A stretch of DNA of 64,000 bases from Bradyrhizobium sp. NFR13 (GTDB lineage: Bacteria; Pseudomonadota; Alphaproteobacteria; Rhizobiales; Xanthobacteraceae), in contig NZ_FOTP01000003.1 in assembly GCF_900114605.1 (NCBI RefSeq), positions 558,001-622,000 on the forward strand. The letters run 5' to 3'. The notes under the pieces were generated by a model. The model was not told the DNA's origin. It searched no databases and was given only the letters and a program-made list of their open reading frames with translations. Every line of letters begins with the position of its first letter. Positions within the stretch are counted from its first letter, which is position 1. This document shows positions 9,821 through 19,071 of the stretch, one piece after another. The translations under genes and the position numbers were made by a program.

Positions 9821-9857
9821 ACGAGGCAATTCGGCAGGAACCGCCGGATTGCCTCGT
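9821..9857. repeat. Palindromic hairpin downstream of dxs
   Basis: ACGAGGCAAT (9821-9830) pairs with ATTGCCTCGT (9848-9857), with further CGGC/GCCG pairing inside. There is no clear T-tract. It resembles the palindrome at 18988-19035 (ACGAAGCAATCC arms), so it is better seen as a member of an intergenic repeat family that may also help termination or RNA stability. Confidence 0.6.
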
Positions 9858-9913
9858 TCTCGTCTGAATTGGCTCGTCAATGTCGGCGCGGCTCACCATG
9901 AGACGGGGACTAC

Positions 9914-10456
9914 ATGAATATCTATCTCGCAGGCCCCGATGTGTTTCTGCCCAATGCCGCCGAGATCGGCCGGCAGAAGGTCGCACTCTGCAAGCGCCAC
10001 GGCGCCCGTGGTTTCTTCCCACTCGATAACGCCATCGACATCAACGCCAGCGACGCCTCGCGCCAGATATTTCATGGCAACGAAGCGATGATGAACCACT
10101 GCGACATCATCATCGCCAATCTCACTCCGTTTCGCGGTCCCAGCGCCGATGCTGGCACGGTGTTCGAACTCGGCTATATGGCCGGCCACGGCAAGCTCTG
10201 CTTCGGCTATTGCAATGATCCCATGCTCTATCTCGACCGCGTCCGCCGCATGACAGAGGTCACCGATCATGACGGCCATCCGGTCGATGCTAACGGGCTC
10301 ACCGTCGAGAATTTCGGCCTTGCCGACAATCTGATGATGATCCACGCGCTCGATCTCTATGGCGCGCCCATGATCTTTCCCCGCGAAGCACCCGAAGATC
10401 TCTGGCAGGATCTGACGAGCTTCGAGGCCTGTTTGAAACTTGCTGCATCGTACTGA
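9914..10456 (+). CDS. Nucleoside 2-deoxyribosyltransferase family protein
   Basis: 180 residues. The start MNIYLAGPDVF is the family's first strand and loop. The motif SADAGTVFELGYMAG contains the expected catalytic glutamate (E85), and NHCDIIIANLTPFRGPSAD precedes it. The family cleaves or exchanges the base of 2'-deoxynucleosides or nucleotides (purine/pyrimidine salvage, or sanitising damaged nucleotides). It lies two bases upstream of tlyA, so the two are probably co-transcribed. Confidence 0.9.
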   Translation: MNIYLAGPDVFLPNAAEIGRQKVALCKRHGARGFFPLDNAIDINASDASRQIFHGNEAMMNHCDIIIANLTPFRGPSADAGTVFELGYMAGHGKLCFGYCNDPMLYLDRVRRMTEVTDHDGHPVDANGLTVENFGLADNLMMIHALDLYGAPMIFPREAPEDLWQDLTSFEACLKLAASY

Positions 10457-10458
10457 CC

Positions 10459-11214
10459 ATGACGAAATCTCTGAATACCGCGACTGCGCCGCGTAAACGC
10501 GCCGATTCGCTTCTCGTCGAACGCGGCATTTTTGAAAGTCGCGCACGTGCACAAGCCGCCATTGAAGCTGGTCTTGTGAAGGCCAATGGCAAGGCCGTTG
10601 CCAAAGTCTCCGAGCCGCTGCCGCTCGATGCCGCGATCGAGGCTGAGCCGGCGCATCCCTGGGTGTCGCGCGGCGGCGTCAAGCTGGCTGGCGCACTCGA
10701 ACACTATCCGATCGAGATCGAGGACCACGTCTGTCTCGACGTCGGCGCATCCACCGGCGGCTTTACTGAAGTGCTGCTCGCCAACGGCGCCAGCCTGGTG
10801 TTCTCCATCGATGTCGGGCATAGCCAGCTCCATCCATCGCTGCACAACCATCCGAAAATCGTCTCGATGGAAGAGACCGACATTCGCGCCTTCGAAAACA
10901 AGCGCCTGCCGGCCCGCCCGGACGTCGTTGTGATCGATGTCAGCTTCATTTCGCTGAAAGCCGTACTGCCCGTTGCGCTCTCGCTCGCGGCGGCACCGAT
11001 GAGCCTGCTGGCGCTGATCAAGCCGCAATTCGAGGCCGACCGGAAGCAATCCAAGCGCGGCATCATTAAAAATGCCGACGTGCATCAGGCGATCTGTGAC
11101 GACATCATCGCCTTCGCGCGAGAGCTCGGCTGTACCGATATCGAGGTCTTCCCATCCTCCATCAAAGGCGGCGACGGCAATATCGAATTCTTCATGGGTG
11201 CACGGCGTGGCTGA
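10459..11214 (+). CDS. tlyA: TlyA-family rRNA methyltransferase (S4 domain)
   Basis: 251 residues. An S4 RNA-binding domain occupies about 10-70 ([19 protein letters not shown], then a VKANGK turn). A FtsJ-like Rossmann methyltransferase domain follows, with the SAM-binding [15 protein letters not shown] at 93-107, then [11 protein letters not shown] and LIKPQFE. TlyA proteins 2'-O-methylate ribose in 16S/23S rRNA; 'hemolysin' names are historical. The end overlaps the start of the next RNA methyltransferase by eight bases, pointing to translational coupling. Confidence 0.93.
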   Translation: MTKSLNTATAPRKRADSLLVERGIFESRARAQAAIEAGLVKANGKAVAKVSEPLPLDAAIEAEPAHPWVSRGGVKLAGALEHYPIEIEDHVCLDVGASTGGFTEVLLANGASLVFSIDVGHSQLHPSLHNHPKIVSMEETDIRAFENKRLPARPDVVVIDVSFISLKAVLPVALSLAAAPMSLLALIKPQFEADRKQSKRGIIKNADVHQAICDDIIAFARELGCTDIEVFPSSIKGGDGNIEFFMGARRG

Positions 11215-12445
11215 ACGCCTGACCATCGATCATGTCGGCCAGCGCGGCGATGGCGTCAGCCTCACAGGCGGGGCGCCGCTGTTCGTGCCCTATACGCTGG
11301 CTCAGGAGATCGTCGAGACGGAACAGGACGAGGGCCATCCCGAACGCCGGCGCTTGCTGCAGATCGACTCCGCAAGCCCGGAGCGCATCGATCCGCTCTG
11401 CACCTACTTCACACGCTGCGGTGGCTGCGCCATCCAGCACTGGCAACCTGCCCCCTATCAGGCGTGGAAGCGCCAGATCGTCGTCGATACCCTCGCGCAG
11501 GCAAAGATCACCTGCCCGGTCGATCCGATCGTCGACGCCCATGGCGCGGGCCGTCGCCGCGTCACGCTGCATGCCCGCCGCGGCAGCGATGGCGAGCTGC
11601 GCACCGGCTTTGCCGCATCGGTGAGCCACGCCATCATCGCCATCGACGCGTGCCCGATTCTCGATCCTGCGCTGGATGGCGCGCTCGATGTGGCGCGTGC
11701 GCTGGCCGAGGTGCTGAAGCCCGTCAGCAAGCCGCTCGACATTCAGGTGACGGCCGCAAGCAACGGCCTCGATATCGACGTCCGCGGCACTGGCCCGTTG
11801 CCGACGGCCATCATCACATCGCTGTCGCGCATTGCCGAGGCGCACAAACTGGCGCGGCTGACACGACATGGCGAACTCGTGCTAATGCGTGCACCGCCTG
11901 TCGTGACGATGGGCAGCGCGCAGGTCACATTGCCGCCGGGCTCATTCCTGCAGGCCACGGCGGCCGGTGAAGAAGCGCTGGCGGCGCTGGTGCTGCAGCT
12001 CTGCAAAGGCTCGAAAAACATCGCCGACCTGTTCTGCGGTATCGGTCCCTTTGCGCTCCGGCTTGCCGCCAAATCCAAGGTCACCGCCCTCGACAGCGAC
12101 AGTGGCGCGATCACGTCGCTGCAACAGGCTATCAAGGACACCAAGGGCCTGAAGCCGATCAAGGCAGAGATGCGCGATCTGTTTCGTCGTCCACTGGTGC
12201 CGCAGGAGCTGCGCGACTTCGACGCTGTCGTGTTCGATCCGCCGCGTCAGGGCGCGCAGGCACAGGTTGAACGGCTCGCGGCGAGCAAGATCCCCGTCGT
12301 CGTCGCCGTGTCGTGCAACGTCCAGACCTTCGCACGCGATGCAAAAATCCTGATCGATGGCGGTTACAAGATCGACAGCGTCACGCCTGTCGACCAGTTC
12401 CGCCATACGCCGCACATCGAATTGGTGGCCCGCTTCAAACGCTAG
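11207..12445 (+). CDS. RumA/TrmA-family RNA (uracil-5-)-methyltransferase
   Basis: 412 residues from GTG 11207; a GTG at 11198 is also possible, and further upstream the frame only shadows tlyA. Short TRAM-like N-terminus. Iron-sulfur cysteines C65, C71, C74 ([10 protein letters not shown]) and C149 (DACPIL) match the 4Fe-4S pattern of RumA/RlmD. The SAM motif is [14 protein letters not shown]. The nucleophile is C370 in [10 protein letters not shown], after [11 protein letters not shown]. It should make 5-methyluridine in rRNA or tRNA; the target site cannot be read from the sequence. Confidence 0.93.
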   Translation: MAERLTIDHVGQRGDGVSLTGGAPLFVPYTLAQEIVETEQDEGHPERRRLLQIDSASPERIDPLCTYFTRCGGCAIQHWQPAPYQAWKRQIVVDTLAQAKITCPVDPIVDAHGAGRRRVTLHARRGSDGELRTGFAASVSHAIIAIDACPILDPALDGALDVARALAEVLKPVSKPLDIQVTAASNGLDIDVRGTGPLPTAIITSLSRIAEAHKLARLTRHGELVLMRAPPVVTMGSAQVTLPPGSFLQATAAGEEALAALVLQLCKGSKNIADLFCGIGPFALRLAAKSKVTALDSDSGAITSLQQAIKDTKGLKPIKAEMRDLFRRPLVPQELRDFDAVVFDPPRQGAQAQVERLAASKIPVVVAVSCNVQTFARDAKILIDGGYKIDSVTPVDQFRHTPHIELVARFKR

Positions 12446-12512
12446 TTGTCTTTTCGCGTTGCTTGCGCTGGAGTGCGCGCTCGCTGCCGTGCAAGTGCAG
12501 CATGGAGGCGAC

Positions 12513-13667
12513 GTGACACCCATCGATCCCAACATTCTGCCAACTGGAATTCGCTCGCGCTTCGTCGAGGGCATCAACGATCTGCGCGTCCATGTGCTGG
12601 AGGCCGGGTTTGAGACAAAAGGCCGGCCCTGCGTCCTGCTGGTGCACGGGTTTCCCGAACTGGCATTCAGCTGGCGCAAGGTGATGCCGCAGCTCGCCGC
12701 TGCCGGCTATCACGTGATTGCGCCCGATCAGCGCGGCTATGGCCGCACCACCGGCTGGAGCGCAGATTATGATGGCGATCTGCGTCCGTTCAATCTGCTC
12801 AACCTCGTGCGCGATGCGGTCGGGCTGGTCGCCGCCTTCGGCTATCGCCATGTCGACGCGGTGGTCGGACATGACTACGGCAGCTCGGTTGCAGCCTGGT
12901 GCGCGCTGGTGCGGCCGGATATTTTTAGATCCGTTGCTCTGATGAGCGCCCCCTTCTCCGGGCCTCCGCCGCTGCCGTTCGGCACTGCCGATCAGCCGGC
13001 CTCACCAAAGGCCGAAGACCCCGTGCATCGCGACCTCGCGGCATTGCCGCGGCCGCGTATCCATTATCAGTGGTACTACGCGACGCGCGATGCCAATGCC
13101 CACATGCAACACGCACCGCAAGGCGTGCATGATTTCCTGCGCGCCTATTATCATCACAAGAGTGCGGACTGGCCGGGCAATACGCCCACTCCATTGCAAG
13201 GCTGGACCGCGAGTGAGCTGGCGAAGCTGCCTACCTATTATGTGATGGACCGCGACCAGACCATGGCCGAGACCGTCGCGGCAGAGATGCCGACGCCTGA
13301 ACAGATCGCATCATGCAAATGGCTGCCGGACAATGAACTGGCCTTCTATGCCGGTGAATATGCCCGCACCGGCTTCCAGGGCGGATTGCAATGGTACCGC
13401 TGCAACACGACGGGCGCGTTCAATGCCGACTACGAGACCTTTGCCGGTCGCACCATCGACGTCCCTTCAGCTTTCATTTCGGGCAAGCAGGACTGGGGCA
13501 TCTATCAGCGTCCCGGCGCCATCGAGACGATGCAAAACAGCGCCTGCACGAATATGCGTGCGGTGCACCTAATCGACGGCGCAGGCCATTGGGTGCAGCA
13601 GGAACAACCACAAGAGGTCAGCCGACTGTTGCTCGAGTTCCTGAAAGATAACGGTCCGCGGTCATAG
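12513..13667 (+). CDS. Epoxide hydrolase-type alpha/beta hydrolase
   Basis: 384 residues from the GTG at 12513, which has GGAGG four bases upstream (12504-12508); an in-frame GTG at 12489 is possible. Motifs: HGFPE (oxyanion hole), APDQRGYGRT, and GHDYGSS with nucleophile D121, as in soluble epoxide hydrolases. SGKQDWG and GAGHWVQQEQP carry the probable acid region and catalytic histidine; a WYRC region may provide a lid tyrosine. It would convert epoxides to diols. The nucleophile context could also fit a haloalkane dehalogenase-like enzyme, but the cap sequence is more like an epoxide hydrolase. It is followed tail-to-tail by an acyl-CoA dehydrogenase. Confidence 0.9.
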   Translation: MTPIDPNILPTGIRSRFVEGINDLRVHVLEAGFETKGRPCVLLVHGFPELAFSWRKVMPQLAAAGYHVIAPDQRGYGRTTGWSADYDGDLRPFNLLNLVRDAVGLVAAFGYRHVDAVVGHDYGSSVAAWCALVRPDIFRSVALMSAPFSGPPPLPFGTADQPASPKAEDPVHRDLAALPRPRIHYQWYYATRDANAHMQHAPQGVHDFLRAYYHHKSADWPGNTPTPLQGWTASELAKLPTYYVMDRDQTMAETVAAEMPTPEQIASCKWLPDNELAFYAGEYARTGFQGGLQWYRCNTTGAFNADYETFAGRTIDVPSAFISGKQDWGIYQRPGAIETMQNSACTNMRAVHLIDGAGHWVQQEQPQEVSRLLLEFLKDNGPRS

Positions 13668-13681
13668 TCCCTGCGATCAGG

Positions 13682-15439
13682 TCACGCCGTCACCAGCCCA
13701 CCGGCTTCCGCCATGCCAACGTCGCGCTCGCCGAGCAGATGCGCGACGATCTGTTTCTGGGTTTCGCTTTCGATCACAGCAAACGGATCTGGTGCCATCA
13801 GGCGATGATCGATCACGAGGCGCGACAGCAGCAGGCGCCGGGCGTCGCCGCGCCGGGCGTGGATGCGGTGCGCCTCCCAGGTGAGTGCCACGGCACTGGC
13901 CACATGATACAGCGAACTCGTTGCGCGGCGGACATCACCTTCATTGTCCGAACGCGCGGCCACCTCTCTGGCAAACCCGATGGCTTTGTCGGCCAGACCG
14001 CGCAAACGATCCCGCCATGCCTGCGGTACGCTCGGGGAATCATCCAGCCGCGCATGCAAGTCGGCAGCAAGCGCAGCCTCGGCACCGTGCCGACCCACCG
14101 CACGCGTCAGCGCATCGAGCGCAACGATATTGCCGGTGCCTTCCCAGATCGAGCCGAGATGCGCATCGCGCAGCAGCCGCGCGGTAGCGAATTCCTCGAT
14201 ATAACCGACGCCGCCCCGCATCTCCATCGCATCCCCGCAGACCTTGCGCGCGTCACGGGTGGCACGGAATTTCAGCGTCGGCGTCAGGATCCGCAGCAGC
14301 GCTGCAGCGTCCTGGCTGCCAGCTTCGGCACGGTCCAACGCATCCGCGGTGAGGAAGCTCATCGACAACGCCTGCTCGGTCGCCACCATGATCTTCATCA
14401 ACTGCCGCCGCGCCAGCGGCATGTCGATAATGCGCTGGCCGAACACCACGCGGCCGCGCGCGACTGCCATCGCATCGTGCCAGGCGCGGCGCATCAGCGA
14501 GGTCGACTTCACGCCATTAGAGAGACGCGACGAGTTCACCATCTCGGCCATCTGCACGAAACCGCGATCGAGCTTGCCAACAGCATATGCAATGGCGCCT
14601 TCGAGCTTGATCTCACCTGATGCCATCGACCGCGTGCCGAGCTTGTCCTTCAGGCGCACGATCCGGTAGTGATTGGGCGTGCCGTCATCGAGCGTCCGCG
14701 GCATCAGGAACAGGCCGACACCCTTGGTGCCACCAACAGCGCCCTCCGGCCGCGCCAGCAGCATCACGACTTTCGCATCAGCATTGGAGCAGAACCACTT
14801 CTCGCCATACAGCCGCCAGTGATCGCCCTCCTGCACGGCAGATGTCGTCAGTTTGCCGACGTCGGAGCCGCCTTCCTTCTCGGTCATGAACTGACCACCC
14901 TGGGTCAGCTTGCTCATGTCGGTCTGCGTCAGCCTGTCGAGATATTTGGCCTTCAGCGCATCGTCGCCGTAATTCGACAGCAGCTTCGCAGCACCATCGG
15001 TGACATTGATGGGACACCCCATGCCGAACTCGGCCTGATTGAACAGGAACGTAAAGGCGTGCTTGGCTGTCACCGGATAGGTCGAGGGCCAGCCCATGAT
15101 CCCCTTGCGATGCGACAAAGCGTGAATGCCAAACTCACCGAAAGCTGCGTTCTCAAGCTCGCGATAGGCCGGGTGATATTCGACCCACTGCACGTCCTGG
15201 CCGAACTTGTCGCGCTGGTGAAGCACGGGTCCATGCTTGTCGGCCATCCGCCCGGCTTCATCGAGCGGCCCACCGACAAGACCGCCCAGCCGATCGAGAT
15301 GCGGCTCGATATGGTTGAACAGATCCTCCGGCAGATGAATACGCAGCAAATCGATCAGTGCCGGATCGGCCCGGTAGAAATTCATGCCGGACGTGTCGGG
15401 TGCGATCAGATTGGCGGCAATCTGGGCGTGGGCGTTCAT
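13682..15439 (-). CDS. Acyl-CoA dehydrogenase, AidB-like
   Basis: 585 residues, longer than the usual 380-400 of catabolic acyl-CoA dehydrogenases and similar to AidB-type members with an extended C-terminus. Seen: GGQFMTEKEGGSDVG (flavin/acyl contacts), YGEKWFCSNADA, RGGVGYIEEF and IWEGTGNI near the active-site base. It would be an FAD flavoprotein acting on an acyl-CoA or, like AidB, with a protective role in DNA alkylation. It is divergent from an SDR and enoyl-CoA hydratase pair, so an acyl-CoA degradation role is a fair guess. Confidence 0.92.
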   Translation of the reverse strand: MNAHAQIAANLIAPDTSGMNFYRADPALIDLLRIHLPEDLFNHIEPHLDRLGGLVGGPLDEAGRMADKHGPVLHQRDKFGQDVQWVEYHPAYRELENAAFGEFGIHALSHRKGIMGWPSTYPVTAKHAFTFLFNQAEFGMGCPINVTDGAAKLLSNYGDDALKAKYLDRLTQTDMSKLTQGGQFMTEKEGGSDVGKLTTSAVQEGDHWRLYGEKWFCSNADAKVVMLLARPEGAVGGTKGVGLFLMPRTLDDGTPNHYRIVRLKDKLGTRSMASGEIKLEGAIAYAVGKLDRGFVQMAEMVNSSRLSNGVKSTSLMRRAWHDAMAVARGRVVFGQRIIDMPLARRQLMKIMVATEQALSMSFLTADALDRAEAGSQDAAALLRILTPTLKFRATRDARKVCGDAMEMRGGVGYIEEFATARLLRDAHLGSIWEGTGNIVALDALTRAVGRHGAEAALAADLHARLDDSPSVPQAWRDRLRGLADKAIGFAREVAARSDNEGDVRRATSSLYHVASAVALTWEAHRIHARRGDARRLLLSRLVIDHRLMAPDPFAVIESETQKQIVAHLLGERDVGMAEAGGLVTA

Positions 15440-15530
15440 GACGGCCTCTTGTGTTTGGCAGTTGCGTTTCCATCTTCATCATGCGCCTGCCGCGCCAGCG
15501 AATAAAGTGCCCCAGCCGGAGATTTGATCC

Positions 15531-16232
15531 ATGGAAATTCCGCATTACGAAACCGCTTTGATCGTCGGCGTCGGTGAGGGCATCAGCGCATCGCTGGCGA
15601 GGCTGCTGTCCAAACAGGGCATCCACGTCGCACTCGCCGCCCGCAATCCCGGCAAGCTGGATGCGCTGTGCCAGGAGACCGGCGCCAAGGCCTTTGCCTG
15701 CGACGCGACCCAGGCCGGAGATGTCGCCAAGCTGTTTGCAGATGTCGAACGCCAGATCGGCGCGCCCGATATCGTCGTCTACAACGCCAGCCAACGCGCC
15801 CGTGGGCCTTTCATCGAACTCGCACCTCCCGATGTTGCACAATCCATCGCCGTTAGCGCCTTCGGCGGATTTCTGGTCGCGCAACAGGCATTGCAGCGCA
15901 TGTTGCCCAACAAGCACGGCGCCATCCTGTTCACTGGTGCCTCCGCGAGTATTAAAGGCTTCGCACAATCGGCACCCTTCGCCATGGGCAAGTTCGCGTT
16001 GCGCGGAATGGCGCAGTCGTTGGCCCGCGAGTTTGCACCGCAAGGGATCCACATCGCCCACTTTGTCATCGATGGCGGCATTCGCAGTTCAGTCCGCGTT
16101 GAGCCAGCGGACAGGCCGGACTCGATGCTCGACCCCGATGCCATCGCCATGAATTACTGGAACGTGCTACAGCAGCCGCGCAGTGCCCGGAGTTCGGAGC
16201 TCGAAATCCGTCCATGGGTCGAAAAATTCTGA
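15531..16232 (+). CDS. SDR-family protein with phenylalanine at the usual catalytic tyrosine
   Basis: 233 residues with a Rossmann start (LIVGVGEGISASLARLL) that departs from the classical TGxxxGxG glycine pattern. After the serine motif TGASASIKG, the place of YxxxK reads FAMGK: F150 and K154. FVIDGGIRS closes the fold. Losing the tyrosine argues against ordinary hydride-transfer chemistry, though this type of SDR is, as I recall, widespread in proteobacteria. It lies 22 bases upstream of an enoyl-CoA hydratase and divergent from an acyl-CoA dehydrogenase. Confidence 0.9.
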   Translation: MEIPHYETALIVGVGEGISASLARLLSKQGIHVALAARNPGKLDALCQETGAKAFACDATQAGDVAKLFADVERQIGAPDIVVYNASQRARGPFIELAPPDVAQSIAVSAFGGFLVAQQALQRMLPNKHGAILFTGASASIKGFAQSAPFAMGKFALRGMAQSLAREFAPQGIHIAHFVIDGGIRSSVRVEPADRPDSMLDPDAIAMNYWNVLQQPRSARSSELEIRPWVEKF

Positions 16233-16254
16233 CGCGATAGCGGGGGCGAGACAC

Positions 16255-17088
16255 ATGAGTGAAGCCGTACAGGTCATCGACACCGGCACCGGTGAGCTGC
16301 TGTGCGAGATCCGCGAGCGCGTTGCCGTCATCACCCTGAACCGGCCGGAAGCGCGCAACTCGCTGTCGGACCATCTCACGCCTGCATTGCGCACAATGAT
16401 CCGCACTTGCGGCGAAAATCCTGATGTCGGCGCGCTACTGATTACCGGCGCCGGCACCGCCTTCTGCTCCGGCGGCGACGTGAAGGGCATGGGCGCCCAT
16501 CGCAAGCAGGCCGTGCTGGAGATCTCGTTCGACGAGCGTGTCGCCGATCTGCAGGAGCGTCAGCGTCTGCTGACCGGCGCCCTCGTTGCCGTACGCAAGC
16601 CAACCATTGCCGCCCTGCCCGGCCCCGCGGCCGGCGCCGGTCTTGCCATCGCCATGGCCTGCGATATCCGCATCGCTGCGCAATCGGCTTTCATCTCGAC
16701 TGGCTATCTGCGCGTCGGTCTCAGCGGCGATTACGGAATCGCCTGGCTGCTGACGCGCCTCGTCGGCACGGCCCGCGCGCGCGAGCTGATGTTCACGGCC
16801 GACAAAGTCGAGGCAAGCCGCGCCGAAGCCATCGGGCTGTTCAACCGCGTAGTGCCTGACGACAGGCTGCAGGACGAAGCCTTCGCCATGGCCCGTGGCA
16901 TGGCCCAGGGACCGACGCTGGCGCTGCGCTACATGAAGGACAATCTCGACGAGGCCCTCGCCTTCGATTTTGCGACGGCACGGGACCATGAAGCGGAGCG
17001 CCTGATCCGCACCACCATGACGGCGGATCATCGCGAAGCCGTGCAAGCCTTCATCGAGAAGCGTAAGCCAAACTTCTCTGGCAACTGA
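16255..17088 (+). CDS. Enoyl-CoA hydratase/isomerase family protein
   Basis: 277 residues from ATG 16255 (MSEAVQVID). Crotonase signatures: ITLNRPEARNSLS; ITGAGTAFCSGGDVKGM forming the oxyanion hole; and RVGLSGDYGIAWLLTRLVG in the second active-site segment. It would hydrate or isomerise an enoyl-CoA in fatty-acid or aromatic degradation. It probably shares a transcript with the preceding SDR. It ends six bases before the stop of the convergent LysR gene. Confidence 0.93.
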   Translation: MSEAVQVIDTGTGELLCEIRERVAVITLNRPEARNSLSDHLTPALRTMIRTCGENPDVGALLITGAGTAFCSGGDVKGMGAHRKQAVLEISFDERVADLQERQRLLTGALVAVRKPTIAALPGPAAGAGLAIAMACDIRIAAQSAFISTGYLRVGLSGDYGIAWLLTRLVGTARARELMFTADKVEASRAEAIGLFNRVVPDDRLQDEAFAMARGMAQGPTLALRYMKDNLDEALAFDFATARDHEAERLIRTTMTADHREAVQAFIEKRKPNFSGN

Positions 17089-17094
17089 AGCGCA

Positions 17095-18003
17095 TCAGGC
17101 CTTTGGCTTTGCAGGAGCGGGCGTTTTGGCGAAATCGACAAACGCCCGCAATGCCGCCGGTAATTGTCGGCGGCTTGGATAATACATGAAGAAGCCGGGA
17201 TAGGCCGGGCACCAGTCAGCGAGGACTCGAACAAGCTTTCGCTTGGCGATCAACTCCTCGACCTGCCCTTCGAACACGTAAGCCAGTCCGGCTCCGTCCA
17301 GCGCGGCGTCCACCATCAGATCCTGATCGTTCAAGGTGAGCGCGCCCGCGACATCGATCTCGACCTCGATGCCGCCGCGCTCGAACTCCCAGCGATAGAG
17401 CGCGCCACCCCAGAAGCGATAGCGGATGCACGGCAGGTCTTTCAGCTCGTGCGGCGTCTGCGGCGGCTTGTGTTGCTTGAAGAAGCCGGGTGACGCAACG
17501 ACCGCCGATCGCTGCCGCGGGCCGATCGGCACCGCGATCATGTCCGCCGCAACAGTTTCGCCGAAGCGGATGCCTGCATCGAAACCGGCCGAGACCATGT
17601 CGACAAGACCGTCATTCACGGCAATCTCGACATTGATCTCGGGATAGGCCTTCAGGAATCGCGTGACGATCGGCAGCAGCACGAGCTGTGCCGATTGCCG
17701 GGCGGCGTTGAAGCGCAATGTGCCAGCCGGCTTGCCGCGAAAATGATTGAGGTCCTCCAGCGCATCATCGATGTCCTGAAACGCCGGACTGACCCGTGCG
17801 AACAGCCGCTCGCCTGCCTCCGTCAGCGCGACGCTGCGGGTGGTGCGATTGACCAGCCGGATATCGAGCCGCTCCTCGATGCCGCGCAAGGCATGGCTCA
17901 ATGCCGAAGCAGATACGCCAAGTTCGACGGCGGCATTGCGAAAGCTGCGATGCCGGGCGATCGCCAGAAAGGTGGCAAGGTCGGCCGGTCCGATCAGGCT
18001 CAT
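17095..18003 (-). CDS. LysR-family transcriptional regulator
   Basis: 302 residues. N-terminal winged helix-turn-helix (LATFLAIARHRSFRNAAVEL, then SASALSHALRGIEERL) and a periplasmic-binding-protein-like effector domain. It is divergent from the SDR gene at 18123, separated by 119 bases, so that SDR is the likely target along with autoregulation. The effector is unknown. Confidence 0.93.
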   Translation of the reverse strand: MSLIGPADLATFLAIARHRSFRNAAVELGVSASALSHALRGIEERLDIRLVNRTTRSVALTEAGERLFARVSPAFQDIDDALEDLNHFRGKPAGTLRFNAARQSAQLVLLPIVTRFLKAYPEINVEIAVNDGLVDMVSAGFDAGIRFGETVAADMIAVPIGPRQRSAVVASPGFFKQHKPPQTPHELKDLPCIRYRFWGGALYRWEFERGGIEVEIDVAGALTLNDQDLMVDAALDGAGLAYVFEGQVEELIAKRKLVRVLADWCPAYPGFFMYYPSRRQLPAALRAFVDFAKTPAPAKPKA

Positions 18004-18122
18004 TATTGAATCCAGCTCATGAACATATGGAACAAATAGAGGATTAATTCAACTCTGGCGAGACCGTAGGTTCTCCTCATCAGCCCGGCGATGTCGCGGG
18101 GCCATTACGAAAGGAGACCATC

Positions 18123-18962
18123 ATGCGTGTCTGGTTCATCACAGGAGCATCCCGCGGTTTCGGCGCTCTCATTGCGGCGGAAGCTTTGGCCCAGGGTGAC
18201 GCTGTCGTCGCGACGGCTCGCGACCCCAATGCCGTCGCCGCGCGCCTTGGCATCCATGAGCGCCTGCTGGCGACGCGTCTCGATGTGACCAGCGAGACCG
18301 AGGCCCATGAAGCTGCGGGTGAAGCCGTCAAAAAATTCGGCCGCATCGATGTGCTGATCAACAATGCCGGCTATGGCCTGCTCGGCGCAATCGAGGAAGC
18401 CAGCGCCAGAGAAGTGGAACGTCTCTATGCCACCAACGTGTTCGGCCTGCTCGGCGTCACCCGTGCCGTGCTGCCGCATATGCGCCGGCAGGGCTCGGGT
18501 CACATCATGAACATTTCATCCGTCGGCGGATATGCCGGCTTCCCCGGCTGGGGCGTCTATGGTTCGACCAAATTCGCCGTGGAGGGCATCAGCGAAGCGC
18601 TGGCCGCCGAAGTCGCGCCGCTCGGCATCCATGTGACCGTGGTCGAACCCGGCTTCTTCCGTACCGACTTTCTGGACGACAATTCGCTGGTACGGACCGC
18701 ACTGGAGATCGGCGACTATCACGCGACCGTCGGCAAGACCCGCGGCCATGCCGCCGACGCCAATCATGCGCAGCCCGGCGATCCCAGCAAGCTAGCAAAA
18801 GTCTTCATGCAGCTCGCGGCTGCCAAGAATCCTCCGGTCCGGTTGCCGCTCGGCAGCGACACGGTTGCGCGGATCGAGAGCAAGCACGCTTTTGTTGAGA
18901 AGGAACTGGCTGCGTGGCGTGAGGTAGCTACGTCAACCGACTTTACAAAACAGACAGCCTAA
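18123..18962 (+). CDS. SDR-family NAD(P)-dependent oxidoreductase
   Basis: 279 residues. TGASRGFG nucleotide-binding motif at 7-14, NNAGYG, the serine in NISSVGG, and Y146/K150 in YGSTK, all as in classical short-chain dehydrogenases. AAAGGAGA lies just upstream of the ATG, a strong ribosome-binding site. It is probably controlled by the divergent LysR gene. The substrate is unknown. Confidence 0.93.
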   Translation: MRVWFITGASRGFGALIAAEALAQGDAVVATARDPNAVAARLGIHERLLATRLDVTSETEAHEAAGEAVKKFGRIDVLINNAGYGLLGAIEEASAREVERLYATNVFGLLGVTRAVLPHMRRQGSGHIMNISSVGGYAGFPGWGVYGSTKFAVEGISEALAAEVAPLGIHVTVVEPGFFRTDFLDDNSLVRTALEIGDYHATVGKTRGHAADANHAQPGDPSKLAKVFMQLAAAKNPPVRLPLGSDTVARIESKHAFVEKELAAWREVATSTDFTKQTA

Positions 18963-18987
18963 TTTGCCGTCTTCGGGACGAGCATTC

Positions 18988-19035
18988 GCGACGAAGCAAT
19001 CCGGAGCTAAAGAGGGAATTGGATTGCTTCGTCGC
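18988..19035. repeat. Perfect 15-bp-stem palindrome between convergent genes
   Basis: GCGACGAAGCAATCC (18988-19002) pairs exactly with GGATTGCTTCGTCGC (19021-19035) across an 18-base loop. It lies between the 3' ends of the SDR and GNAT genes, where it may stop transcription from both sides. The arms are related to those of the hairpin at 9821-9857. Confidence 0.75.
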
Positions 19036-19071
19036 GTCGCTCTTGCCTTGGCGTGACGAATCGCGCCGCGC

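Noticed and set aside
7728-10022. A 764-codon open frame on the strand opposite dxs
   Set aside because: It mirrors the strongly conserved dxs gene, has no recognisable domain, and arises from GC-rich codon bias in the opposite strand.
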